DNA from: Micromonospora mirobrigensis
Lineage (GTDB): Bacteria > Actinomycetota > Actinomycetes > Mycobacteriales > Micromonosporaceae
Assembly (NCBI RefSeq): GCF_900091555.1
Contig: NZ_FMCX01000006.1
Location: 279,116-343,115, forward strand
Direction of reading: 5' to 3'
DNA length: 64,000 nt
The notes beneath the pieces were generated by a model that ran no database searches, was not told where the DNA came from, and worked only from the letters and a program-made list of their open reading frames with translations. Shown here one piece after another: positions 57,894-64,000 of this stretch (position 1 is its first letter; each line of letters starts with the position of its first letter). Position numbers and translations under genes: made by a program.

Positions 57894-58288
57894 CTCGGTC
57901 GTCCGTTCCGCTCCCGGGCCCGCTGGCGGGGATCGCGGGTGCCCGGCGGGTCGGGGAAGAACCGGCGGAACATCAGCCACAGCAGGACGTTGCCGCTGAG
58001 CGTGGCCTCGTTGCGCAGCACCGCCGCGAGGGCCTGCGTCTCACCGGTGACCAGCCGGTCGAACAGCCGAGGGTTGCTGGTCCACCGGGCGTCGGCCTCA
58101 CCGTCGGCCCGGGTCACCTCGGCTTGGCCCGGTGCCATGGCGACCCGCCAGTGGTCGGTGGTCGGCCCCTCGACCAGGTCGATCTGGAGGGTGCCGGTCA
58201 GCACGGGGCGCAGCAGCACGGAGTTGCGCAGGGCGACCGGTGCACGGGAGGGCAGCGACGCGAAGAACCGCTCGGTCGCCTCAGTCAC
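57890..58288 (-). CDS. SCP2 sterol-carrier-like protein
   Basis: This 132-aa single SCP2 domain (GTLQIDLVEGPTTDHWRVAM, ~35-54; DGEADARWTSNPRLFDRLVTG, ~63-83; LSGNVLLWLMFRRFFPDP near the end) should bind a lipid or other hydrophobic ligand in the cytosol. The GTG 58288 start has TACGAT 6 nt upstream. Its stop overlaps the debranching gene start, but there is no evident biochemical link to glycogen. The C-terminus is Arg-rich. Confidence 0.9.
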   Translation of the reverse strand: MTEATERFFASLPSRAPVALRNSVLLRPVLTGTLQIDLVEGPTTDHWRVAMAPGQAEVTRADGEADARWTSNPRLFDRLVTGETQALAAVLRNEATLSGNVLLWLMFRRFFPDPPGTRDPRQRARERNGRPR

Positions 58289-58294
58289 ATCCGA

Positions 58295-58300
58295 ATCGTA
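58295..58300 (-). promoter_or_regulatory. -10 hexamer TACGAT for the SCP2-debranching operon
   Basis: TACGAT ends 6 nt before GTG 58288. Confidence 0.52.
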
Positions 58301-58379
58301 GGCAGCGGCCGGTCCGGCGGGGCCGGTATCGACACACCCGCCCGACCGGCCGCCGGCCCGTCGGGGCCGGGGCGTCCGG

Positions 58380-58742
58380 CTAGTAGACCAACGCCTTCGC
58401 GTCGTCGGCCATGGCCTCCTCGACGAAGACCGCCGCACCGGCGATGCGTACGCCCGGCAGCACGTCGTCCGGACCGATGTCCCGGCGGGCGGCGCACTGG
58501 GTGCAGGCGGTGACCCGACCGGTGGTCAGCACGACGTGCAGCAGTTCGGCCAGCGGCGCGGAGTGCGGCAGCTCGAACTGCTGCGCCCGGCCGGGCAGGG
58601 CGAACCAGGTGGACTCGCCGGTCAGCCAGAGCGAGACGTCCACCCCGGCTGCGGCCGCGGTGGCGGCGACGGTGAAGGCCTGGGCGCACCGCTCGGGGGC
58701 GTCCGCCCCCGCGGTGACCTTGACGACGAGGGAGCGGGCCAT
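58380..58742 (-). CDS. DsrE-family protein
   Basis: This 120-aa DsrE/DsrF-like protein has the fold's start RSLVVKVTAGADAPERCAQA (~3-22), LWLTGESTWFALPG and the Cys pair TACTQCAARRDI (~82-93), the likely sulfur-carrying site. It ends GAAVFVEEAMADDAKALVY. DsrE proteins shuttle sulfur in tRNA thiolation or sulfur oxidation; a specific partner is not visible. The minus-strand ATG 58742 has TATGCT 7 nt upstream, overlapping the -10 of the divergent small gene. The stop is TAG. Confidence 0.88.
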   Translation of the reverse strand: MARSLVVKVTAGADAPERCAQAFTVAATAAAAGVDVSLWLTGESTWFALPGRAQQFELPHSAPLAELLHVVLTTGRVTACTQCAARRDIGPDDVLPGVRIAGAAVFVEEAMADDAKALVY

Positions 58743-58749
58743 GGGGCCC

Positions 58750-58755
58750 AGCATA
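58750..58755 (-). promoter_or_regulatory. -10 hexamer TATGCT for the DsrE gene
   Basis: TATGCT ends 7 nt before ATG 58742. It shares its two outermost bases with the plus-strand TAGGAT. Confidence 0.52.
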
Positions 58756-58759
58756 GGAT
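58754..58759 (+). promoter_or_regulatory. -10 hexamer TAGGAT for the 34-aa peptide-nitrobindin operon
   Basis: TAGGAT ends 7 nt before ATG 58767. It overlaps the minus-strand TATGCT by 2 bp, so only one polymerase can open this DNA at a time. Confidence 0.52.
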
Positions 58760-58766
58760 GGCCGGG

Positions 58767-58871
58767 ATGGTTACCGAGATCGGGTTCGTCAGCCTGCTGG
58801 TCGCCGGCCTCGGCGCGCTCGCCGGCGGCCTGGTCTACCTCGCTGTTCGTATCTCGAGAGGAAAATGGTGA
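58767..58871 (+). CDS. 34-aa single-pass membrane peptide
   Basis: This short frame encodes one TM helix (GFVSLLVAGLGALAGGLVYL, ~6-25) with a basic C-terminus (RISRGKW). It has a leaderless-type -10, and its stop overlaps the start of the nitrobindin-like gene (ATGGTGA), so translation is probably coupled. Codon third positions are G/C-rich like real genes. It may simply bring ribosomes to the next gene, or be a small membrane protein; no family is recognised. Confidence 0.62.
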   Translation: MVTEIGFVSLLVAGLGALAGGLVYLAVRISRGKW

Positions 58872-59455
58872 GTGAGAATCCGCTTCAGCCACCGTGGCTG
58901 AACGCGCCGCCGGTCGACCCGTACCCGTACGAGGAGAGCCACGACCTGCGGGTCGGCCCGAAGCTGCACCCGGCGCTGGACGGCCTGCTGCCGTACGTCG
59001 GGGTGTGGCGGGGCCGCGGCCGGGGCGGCTTCCCCGACATCGAGGACTTCGACTTCGCCCAGGAGATCCGGATCAGCCACGACGGCCGGCCGTTCCTGTT
59101 CTACGAGTCGCGGGCGTGGATCCTGGACGAGCAGAGCCGGCCGGTGCGTCCCGCCGGCCGGGAGATCGGCTGGTGGCGGCCGGTGATGGCCGGCGACCGG
59201 GCCACCGACGAGATCGAGGCGCTGATGACCGTGCCGACCGGGGTCATGGAGCTGCACATCGGCAAGCGCAAGGGCACCCAGATCGAGTTCACCACCGACG
59301 CGGTGGTCCGGACGGCGACCGCCAAGGAGGTCACCGCCGGCGCCCGGCTCTTCGGCATCGTCGAGGGCGCGCTGCTCTACGCCCAGGAGATGGCCGCCAT
59401 GGGGCACGCGCTGAGCCCGCACCTCTCCGCCCGGCTGGTCCGGGTCGGCGGCTGA
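58865..59455 (+). CDS. Nitrobindin/FABP-like heme-binding protein
   Basis: This 196-aa protein has the nitrobindin (THAP4 C-terminal-like) beta-barrel. It opens with LLPYVGVWRGRGRGGFPDIEDFDFAQEI (split, ~37-64), matching the family's GxWxGxGxGxxP motif. Later strands include FLFYESRAWILDEQ and MELHIGKRKGTQIEFTTD. The proximal His is in MAAMGHALSPHLSARLVRV (~177-195). Nitrobindins bind ferric heme and isomerise peroxynitrite to nitrate. ATG 58865 or GTG 58868 could start it; AGAGG lies just upstream, and the latter gives a 4-bp overlap with the 34-aa frame. Confidence 0.9.
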   Translation: MVSENPLQPPWLNAPPVDPYPYEESHDLRVGPKLHPALDGLLPYVGVWRGRGRGGFPDIEDFDFAQEIRISHDGRPFLFYESRAWILDEQSRPVRPAGREIGWWRPVMAGDRATDEIEALMTVPTGVMELHIGKRKGTQIEFTTDAVVRTATAKEVTAGARLFGIVEGALLYAQEMAAMGHALSPHLSARLVRVGG

Positions 59456-59470
59456 CGCCGACACCCACCC

Positions 59471-59484
59471 CCGGCCCGGGCCGG
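59471..59484. terminator. Palindrome CCGGCCCGGGCCGG between convergent genes
   Basis: A 14-bp perfect palindrome lies 16 nt after the nitrobindin stop and before the convergent aminotransferase stop. It is a possible bidirectional terminator, though chance occurrence is likely in GC-rich DNA. Confidence 0.3.
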
Positions 59485-59501
59485 GCCGACGCTCCGCCGG
59501 C

Positions 59502-60359
59502 TCAGCCCAGCGGGTCGACCGGGAAGCCGAGCAGGGCCTGGAGGGTGGCCGTGTGCGGGGAGCGGGGGACCGGGTGGCCGTCCAGCGAGCGGAACTCGGT
59601 CAGGCCGCGGACGGACGAGGTGAACCAGAGCCCGTCCGCGGCGTGCAGCTCCCCGGGGGTGACCATCCGCTCGTCCGCCGCGCAGCCGGCCTCGGCGGCG
59701 TGGGCGAGCAGCCAGGCGGCGGTGGTGCCGGGAAGGATCCCCGTGGTGGCGGCCGGTACGCCGCAGAGGGTGTCCCCGGCCAGCCACACCACGTTGGCGC
59801 CCGGCCCCTCCAGCACGTACCCGTCGCTGGAGACCCAGAGCACGTCGTCCACCCCGTGCCGGACCGCCCAGCGCCGGGCCGCCGTGCTCGCCCCGTACGA
59901 CGTGGACTTGATCCCGGCGGGGAGCCAGTCCAGCTCCGGTCGGGTGGCGGCGGGCACCCCCAGCGGGAGGGTGGCCACGGTCACCCCGTCGCGGCGGGCC
60001 CGGCGGGACGACAGCGCCACCTCGTTGAGGGTCGCGTACACGGTGGGCAGGCCGCCGCCCTCCGGTCCCCGGGTGCAGACCAGCCGCAGCGCGCCCTCCA
60101 CCTCCGCCGGCCACCCCGCGGCGACGGCCTCCAACAGCTCCACCAGCGCCTGGTCGGCGGGGAGCGGCAACTCCACCGCTGCCGCGCCCCGGCGCAGCCG
60201 GGCCAGGTGCTCGTCGCGCAGCCAGGGCCGCCCACCGCGCAGGTGCATGGTCTCGAAGAGCCCGTCGCCGCGCAGCACGCCCAGGTCGTCGCCGCGCAGC
60301 ACGGTCGCACCGGCCGGAACGACGCCCTGCCCGAGCAGAGCGATTCTCGATGCCGTCAT
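59502..60359 (-). CDS. Aminotransferase class IV, aminodeoxychorismate lyase-like
   Basis: This 285-aa class IV PLP enzyme most resembles 4-amino-4-deoxychorismate lyase (PabC), which releases p-aminobenzoate for folate. Motifs are DDLGVLRGDGLFETMHLRGG (~24-43), the PLP-Lys segment PAGIKSTSYGAS (~147) and YVLEGPGANVVWLAGDTL (~183-200) with GILPGTTAAWLL. Branched-chain or D-amino-acid aminotransferase remains possible because the classes share these motifs. TACGCT lies 8 nt before ATG 60359. A folate-linked YgfZ-like gene lies just across the divergent gap. Confidence 0.87.
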   Translation of the reverse strand: MTASRIALLGQGVVPAGATVLRGDDLGVLRGDGLFETMHLRGGRPWLRDEHLARLRRGAAAVELPLPADQALVELLEAVAAGWPAEVEGALRLVCTRGPEGGGLPTVYATLNEVALSSRRARRDGVTVATLPLGVPAATRPELDWLPAGIKSTSYGASTAARRWAVRHGVDDVLWVSSDGYVLEGPGANVVWLAGDTLCGVPAATTGILPGTTAAWLLAHAAEAGCAADERMVTPGELHAADGLWFTSSVRGLTEFRSLDGHPVPRSPHTATLQALLGFPVDPLG

Positions 60360-60367
60360 GACCGCCG

Positions 60368-60373
60368 AGCGTA
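60368..60373 (-). promoter_or_regulatory. -10 hexamer TACGCT for the PabC-like gene
   Basis: TACGCT ends 8 nt before ATG 60359. Confidence 0.42.
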
Positions 60374-60415
60374 GCGGCGGGCGGCGCGACCCTGAGGTCC
60401 GGCGGACGGCCGAAC

Positions 60416-60421
60416 TATGAT
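60416..60421 (+). promoter_or_regulatory. -10 hexamer TATGAT for the fur-ygfZ operon
   Basis: TATGAT, one base from consensus TATAAT, ends 6 nt before GTG 60428. Confidence 0.55.
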
Positions 60422-60427
60422 CGGACG

Positions 60428-60856
60428 GTGTCCGAATCCTCCCTCGCGGAAATGCTCCGCGCCCGTGGGCTGCGGCTGACGGCGCAGCGGCAGCTGATCC
60501 TCCAGGCGGTGCTGGACCTTGGGCACGCCACCCCGGAGCAGGTCCACACGGCGGTCCGTGAGGTCGCCGCCGGGGTGAACATCACCACCATCTACCGGAC
60601 GCTGGAGCTGCTGGAACGGCTCGGCCTGGTGACCCACACCCACCTGTCGCACGGCTCGCCGACCTACCACGCGGCGGGCGAGCACCAGCACGTGCACCTG
60701 GTCTGCCGGGAGTGCGGCGCGATCGACGAGATCGACCGGGAGCTGCTCGGCCCGCTCGCCGACCGGTTGGCGGCCCAGCGCGGGTTCCGGGTGGACATCG
60801 GGCACGTGGCGCTCTTCGGCGTCTGCGGCAAGTGCGAGGACGGGGAAGCCAAATGA
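60428..60856 (+). CDS. Fur-family metal-responsive regulator
   Basis: This 142-aa Fur-family repressor has the winged helix LRLTAQRQLILQAVLDLGH (~15-33) and VNITTIYRTLELLERLGLV (~55-73), then the dimer domain with HHxH-like EHQHVHLVCRECGAIDEI (~88-105) and the zinc CxxC pairs (CREC and CGKC near the end). The Cys pattern fits structural zinc; whether it senses Fe, Zn, Mn or peroxide is not evident. GTG 60428 has a good leaderless -10. It overlaps the ygfZ-like gene by 4 nt (ATGA). Confidence 0.92.
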   Translation: MSESSLAEMLRARGLRLTAQRQLILQAVLDLGHATPEQVHTAVREVAAGVNITTIYRTLELLERLGLVTHTHLSHGSPTYHAAGEHQHVHLVCRECGAIDEIDRELLGPLADRLAAQRGFRVDIGHVALFGVCGKCEDGEAK

Positions 60857-61965
60857 TCGACATCGCGGGCGCGGTGACCACCGAGGCCATCGACGAACAG
60901 ACCCGGGACCAGCCCGAGCCGGCACACCGCGCTGCGGGGGTGCGGTCGGTGGCCGCCCACTACGGCGACCCGATGCGGGAGCAGCGCACCCTGAGCACCG
61001 CCGTCGGCCTGGTCGACCGCTCGCACCGCGGCGTCGTCGCCGTGCCGGGCGAGGAGCGGATCGGCTGGCTGCACACCCTGACCAGCCAGCACCTCGCCAC
61101 GCTGCACGCCGGCCAGGGCACCGAGCTGCTGGTGCTCTCCCCGCACGGGCACGTCGAGCAGCACGCCATGGTCGCCGAGGACGGCACGACCACCTGGCTG
61201 GACACCGAGCCGCAGGCGACCGCCGGGCTGCTGGCGTACCTGGAGCGGATGCGGTTCTTCAGCAAGGTCGAGCCGCGCGACGCCACCGCCGACCACGCGC
61301 TGCTGTCGCTGGTCGGGCCGGAGGCGGCCGCCGCCGTCGGCACGCTCGGCGTCGCCGACCTGGCAGCCCCGGACATGGCCGCCGTGCCCGGCCCGAAGTT
61401 CCGCGCCGGCGAGCTGCCGGCACGCCCCACCGTCGTGTACGACGTCCGGCCGCTGCCCGCCGGCGGCTGGGCCCGTCGGGTCGAGCTCGGGGTGGACCTG
61501 CTGGTCCCCCGACAGGCGCTGACCGAGGTGGTGGAGCGGCTGCGGGGCGCCGGGGTGCCGGTGGCCGGGCTGTGGGCGTACGAGGCGGTGCGGGTGGCCG
61601 CCCGCCGGGCCCGGGTCGGGGTGGACACCGACCACCGGACCATCCCCGCCGAGGTGGACCTGATCGCCCCGGCCGTGCACCTGGACAAGGGTTGCTACCG
61701 GGGCCAGGAGACGGTGGCCCGGGTGCACAACATGGGCCGGCCGCCCCGTCGGCTCGTACTCCTGCACCTGGACGGGGTGACCACCGACCAGCCGCCGGCC
61801 GCCGGCACGCCGGTGACCCTCGACGGCCGGGCGGTTGGTTTCGTGGGCACGGCCGTGCACCACCACGAGCTGGGCCAGATCGCGTTGGCGGTGGTCAAGC
61901 GCAACGTGGCCGACGACGCGCACCTGCTGGTCGGCGAGAGCGCCGCCGCCATCAACCCGATGTAA
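60853..61965 (+). CDS. YgfZ/GcvT-domain folate-binding protein
   Basis: This 370-aa protein has the GcvT fold and the YgfZ signature KGCYRGQETVARV (~278-290), where the Cys is conserved in the family. YgfZ proteins bind tetrahydrofolate and help repair or assemble certain FeS enzymes. The first part, STAVGLVDRSHRGVVAVPGE (~50), matches the GcvT substrate domain. Start ATG 60853 overlaps the fur stop. Co-expression with a Fur-family regulator links it to metal or oxidative stress. Its TAA stop is part of a GGGGCCCC-type repeat. Confidence 0.92.
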   Translation: MIDIAGAVTTEAIDEQTRDQPEPAHRAAGVRSVAAHYGDPMREQRTLSTAVGLVDRSHRGVVAVPGEERIGWLHTLTSQHLATLHAGQGTELLVLSPHGHVEQHAMVAEDGTTTWLDTEPQATAGLLAYLERMRFFSKVEPRDATADHALLSLVGPEAAAAVGTLGVADLAAPDMAAVPGPKFRAGELPARPTVVYDVRPLPAGGWARRVELGVDLLVPRQALTEVVERLRGAGVPVAGLWAYEAVRVAARRARVGVDTDHRTIPAEVDLIAPAVHLDKGCYRGQETVARVHNMGRPPRRLVLLHLDGVTTDQPPAAGTPVTLDGRAVGFVGTAVHHHELGQIALAVVKRNVADDAHLLVGESAAAINPM

Positions 61966-62020
61966 GGAAGGGCCCCTTCTTAACGCCTCCGGTAGAGGAA
62001 GGGTCCCTTCTTAACACGCC
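61961..62020. repeat. GGGGCCCC-type inverted repeat, copy 6
   Basis: The arms are AGGAAGGGCCCCTTCTTAAC and AGGAAGGGTCCCTTCTTAAC with a GCCTCCGGTAG linker; the second arm has one C-to-T change. The first arm supplies the TAA stop of the ygfZ-like gene. It lies between two genes in the same direction. Confidence 0.75.
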
Positions 62021-62064
62021 CCACACCGGAAGACTTCCTGTCGACCGGTGCCCGGGTGGCCGTC

Positions 62065-62070
62065 TAGGAT
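62065..62070 (+). promoter_or_regulatory. -10 hexamer TAGGAT for the BKACE gene
   Basis: TAGGAT ends 7 nt before ATG 62078. Confidence 0.52.
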
Positions 62071-62077
62071 CCCGGAC

Positions 62078-62905
62078 ATGACGACAGGGACGTTGATCAC
62101 GGTTGCCCCCACCGGTGCGGAGTCGGCCAAGGCCGAGGTCCCGGCGCTGCCGGTGACCCTCGACGAGCTGGTGCTCACCGCCAAGGAGTGTGAGGCGCTC
62201 GGCGCCGCCGTGGTCCACGTCCACATCCGTGACGACGAGGCGAAGCCGACCCTCGACCAGGGGCGGCTGCGGGAGACCGTCGCCGCGCTGCGGGACGGCA
62301 CCGACCTGATCGTCCAGCTCTCCTCCGGCGGCGCGGTCACCGACCCGGAGTCCGCCCGGCTGGCGGTGCTCGACGCCGCCCCCGACATGGCGTCCTGCAC
62401 CATGGGCACGGTCAACTTCGGCGACGACGTCTTCCTCAACCGCTGGGAGTTCATCGTCGACCTGCACACCCGGATGCAGGAGAAGGGCGTCGTCCCCGAG
62501 TACGAGATCTTCGACCTCGGCCACCTCACCGCGCTCCAGCGCCTGCTCGGCAAGCACGGCCTGCCGCACGGCGGGCACGTCCACGTCGACTTCGTGATGG
62601 GCGTGCCGGGCGGCATGCCGGGCACCACCGCGACCCTGGTCGCCGCCGAGCAGATGCTGCGCGACCTGCCCGAGGGGACCACCTTCTCGGCCACCGGCAT
62701 CGGCCGCAGCACCATCCCGGTGATGCTGGCGTCGCTGTCGGCCGGCGGTCACCTGCGCGTCGGCATGGAGGACACGGTCACCTACGCCAAGGGCCGGCCG
62801 GTGGAGTCCAACATGCAGCTGGTCGCCCGCGCGGTCGGCTTCGCCCAGCTCGCCCAGCGTCCGCCGCTGACCACCGCCGAGGCCCGTACGCTGCTCGGCC
62901 TGTAA
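62078..62905 (+). CDS. Beta-keto acid cleavage enzyme (BKACE, 3-keto-5-aminohexanoate cleavage family)
   Basis: This 275-aa TIM-barrel enzyme cleaves a beta-keto acid with acetyl-CoA. The zinc site is shown by VVHVHIRDDEAKPTLD (His-x-His, ~46-61) and a distal Glu near GMEDTVTYAKGR (~230). Other family segments are LIVQLSSGGAVTD (~77), TMGTVNFGDDVF and VMGVPGGMPGTTATL (~175-190). Family members act on a range of substrates (3-keto-5-aminohexanoate, dehydrocarnitine and others), so the substrate is open. ATG 62078 is preferred over an upstream in-frame ATG on the leaderless hexamer. Confidence 0.92.
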   Translation: MTTGTLITVAPTGAESAKAEVPALPVTLDELVLTAKECEALGAAVVHVHIRDDEAKPTLDQGRLRETVAALRDGTDLIVQLSSGGAVTDPESARLAVLDAAPDMASCTMGTVNFGDDVFLNRWEFIVDLHTRMQEKGVVPEYEIFDLGHLTALQRLLGKHGLPHGGHVHVDFVMGVPGGMPGTTATLVAAEQMLRDLPEGTTFSATGIGRSTIPVMLASLSAGGHLRVGMEDTVTYAKGRPVESNMQLVARAVGFAQLAQRPPLTTAEARTLLGL

Positions 62906-62987
62906 GCCACGCACCCGGCCGGCGCCCCTGTACGGCGCCGGCCCCCGCCGCTGGTCACCCCGGTGCCGGGGCCGCCGGCGTCCTCGG

Positions 62988-62993
62988 TACCTT
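62988..62993 (+). promoter_or_regulatory. -10 hexamer TACCTT for the asparaginase gene
   Basis: TACCTT ends 7 nt before GTG 63001. Confidence 0.5.
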
Positions 62994-63000
62994 CCACCTC

Positions 63001-63960
63001 GTGGGAAAGACGTACGAGGGCGGCGCGCCGCTCGCCGAGGTGGTCCGGTCCGGCTTCGTGGAAGGCTTCCACCGTGGCTCGGTGGTGGTGTTGGACGCCG
63101 GTGGGGCACCGGTGGCCAGCGCCGGTGACGTCGCGTCGCCGGTCTTCCCCCGCTCGTCCAACAAGCCGATGCAGGCGGTCGGGATGCTCAGCGCCGGCCT
63201 GTCGCTGACCGAGCCGGCCGACGTCGCGCTGATCTCGGCGAGCCACGCCGGCGAGGAGTTCCACACCGAACGGGTCGCCGCGCTGCTGGGCTCCGCCGGC
63301 CTGGAACCCTCCGCGCTGCACTGCCCGCCCGAGCTGCCGGTGGGGGAGTTGGCCCGGGAGGCGGTGCTGCGGGCCGGTGGCGGTCCGACCCGGATCCAGA
63401 TGAACTGCTCCGGCAAGCACACCGGGATGCTGCTCACCTGCCTGGCCAACGGCTGGCCGCTGGACGGCTACTGGCGGCCGGAACACCCGTTGCAGCAGCG
63501 GCTGACGGCCGCCGTCGAGGAGTTCACCGGCGAGCGGGCGGCCGCCGTCGGGGTGGACGGTTGCGGCGCGCCGGTGCTCGCCGGGTCGCTGACCGGCCTG
63601 GCCCGGGCGTTCCTGCGGCTGGTCTCCGCCGAGCCGGGGACCGAAGCGCGGACCGTGGCCGACGCCATGCGCGCGTACCCGGAGATCGTCGGGGGCACCC
63701 AGGCCGAGGACACCCGGGTGATGCGCGGCGTGCCCGGCCTGCTGGCCAAGGTCGGCGCGGAGGGGGTGATCGCGGTGGCCCTGCCGGGCGTCGGCGCGGT
63801 CGCGCTCAAGATCGACGACGGCGCGTCCCGCGCCCGGATGCCCGTGCTGGTCTCGGCGCTGCGCCGGCTCGGCGTCGACGCCCCGGTGCTCACCGAGTAC
63901 GCCGAGATCCCGCTGCTCGGCGGCGGCGTCCCGGTGGGAGCCGTCCGCCCCCTCTGGTGA
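63001..63960 (+). CDS. Asparaginase, AnsA/rhizobial type II-like
   Basis: This 319-aa protein matches the class 3 (rhizobial, ReAV-type) asparaginase family, which has a serine beta-lactamase-like fold and is unrelated to E. coli AnsB. Family motifs are VFPRSSNKPMQAVGML (~48-63) with the Ser-x-x-Lys, ISASHAGEEFHTERV (~78-92), QMNCSGKHTGMLLTC (~135-149) with a key Cys/Lys pair, and GVDGCGAPVLAG (~184). The gene is complete, with no signal peptide, so hydrolysis of L-asparagine is cytosolic. GTG 63001 has TACCTT 7 nt upstream. It is separate from the BKACE gene (95 nt gap). Confidence 0.92.
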   Translation: MGKTYEGGAPLAEVVRSGFVEGFHRGSVVVLDAGGAPVASAGDVASPVFPRSSNKPMQAVGMLSAGLSLTEPADVALISASHAGEEFHTERVAALLGSAGLEPSALHCPPELPVGELAREAVLRAGGGPTRIQMNCSGKHTGMLLTCLANGWPLDGYWRPEHPLQQRLTAAVEEFTGERAAAVGVDGCGAPVLAGSLTGLARAFLRLVSAEPGTEARTVADAMRAYPEIVGGTQAEDTRVMRGVPGLLAKVGAEGVIAVALPGVGAVALKIDDGASRARMPVLVSALRRLGVDAPVLTEYAEIPLLGGGVPVGAVRPLW

Positions 63961-64000
63961 CCCCGGCCCGCGTCGCCGCTATCCGGCGCGGCGCGGTCCT
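63961..64000. other. Right edge of window
   Basis: The last 40 bases after the asparaginase stop are GC-rich with a CCGCTATCCGGCG short stem. No gene can be called. Confidence 0.4.

Overview
The window looks like chromosomal DNA from a high-G+C actinomycete, most probably a member of the Micromonosporaceae (Micromonospora or a close relative). Pointers are the very high G+C content by eye, a mycothiol synthase gene, a conservon-type sensor/roadblock/DUF742/GTPase operon, an orphan GlnR-type regulator, CIRCE-controlled groEL, PHO boxes of the 11-nt direct-repeat type, a Cys-rich leader peptide before a thiosulfate sulfurtransferase, and many genes that begin 6-8 nt after a TANNNT hexamer with no Shine-Dalgarno sequence (leaderless mRNAs). 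The genus is inferred. No rRNA, tRNA, CRISPR array, insertion sequence, prophage or plasmid module was seen.

Layout. 1-8.7 kb (minus strand): a sensor-like membrane protein, then a conservon (histidine-kinase-like CvnA, roadblock CvnB, DUF742 CvnC, GTPase CvnD) with overlapping reading frames, a small unknown protein and a Cdc48-like double AAA ATPase cut by the left edge. 9-13 kb: an unusual fusion of an S15/CocE-type hydrolase with an ABC ATPase, plus its permease. 13-18.6 kb: an ArsR regulator/EamA exporter pair with two matching operators, thrC under an S-box riboswitch whose last helix appears to contain the ribosome binding site, paaN with a structured leader, and a GNAT enzyme. 18.8-22.7 kb: cold-shock protein, a Pro/Gly/Tyr-repeat membrane protein, groEL with two CIRCE operators. 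22.7-39 kb: housekeeping genes of mixed function: tandem GNAT, a polytopic subtilase, glpD, a lipoprotein, an FAD-linked oxidase, a FUSC-like protein, a PrsW-like protease, a GroES-like protein, an AI-2E-type permease, a DinG-type helicase, a DUF402 protein and an ECF41-type sigma factor.

39-48 kb is a phosphate block: PPK2 kinase, a PHO box, a DUF47/PhoU-like protein with the Pit transporter, and on the other strand pstSCAB behind a second PHO box. An oxidoreductase and a NUDIX gene sit between the two transport systems. 48-51 kb carries mshD, a polysaccharide deacetylase and glnR. 51-55 kb carries two envelope-associated proteins and a leader peptide-cysA-sseC unit. 55-64 kb holds a glycogen-debranching-like glucosidase with an SCP2 protein, a DsrE protein divergent from a 34-aa membrane peptide and a nitrobindin-like protein, an aminodeoxychorismate-lyase-like enzyme, a Fur-family regulator with a YgfZ-like protein, a BKACE enzyme and an asparaginase.

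Two themes run through the window. First, six copies of a GGGGCCCC-centred inverted repeat lie directly after genes (four of them between convergent genes), one of them a perfect 48-bp palindrome. Second, about 25 starts have a -10-like hexamer at leaderless distance. At 58.75 kb two divergent genes even share part of their -10 elements. Positions were read by eye; gene ends are firm, some starts are inferred and flagged.
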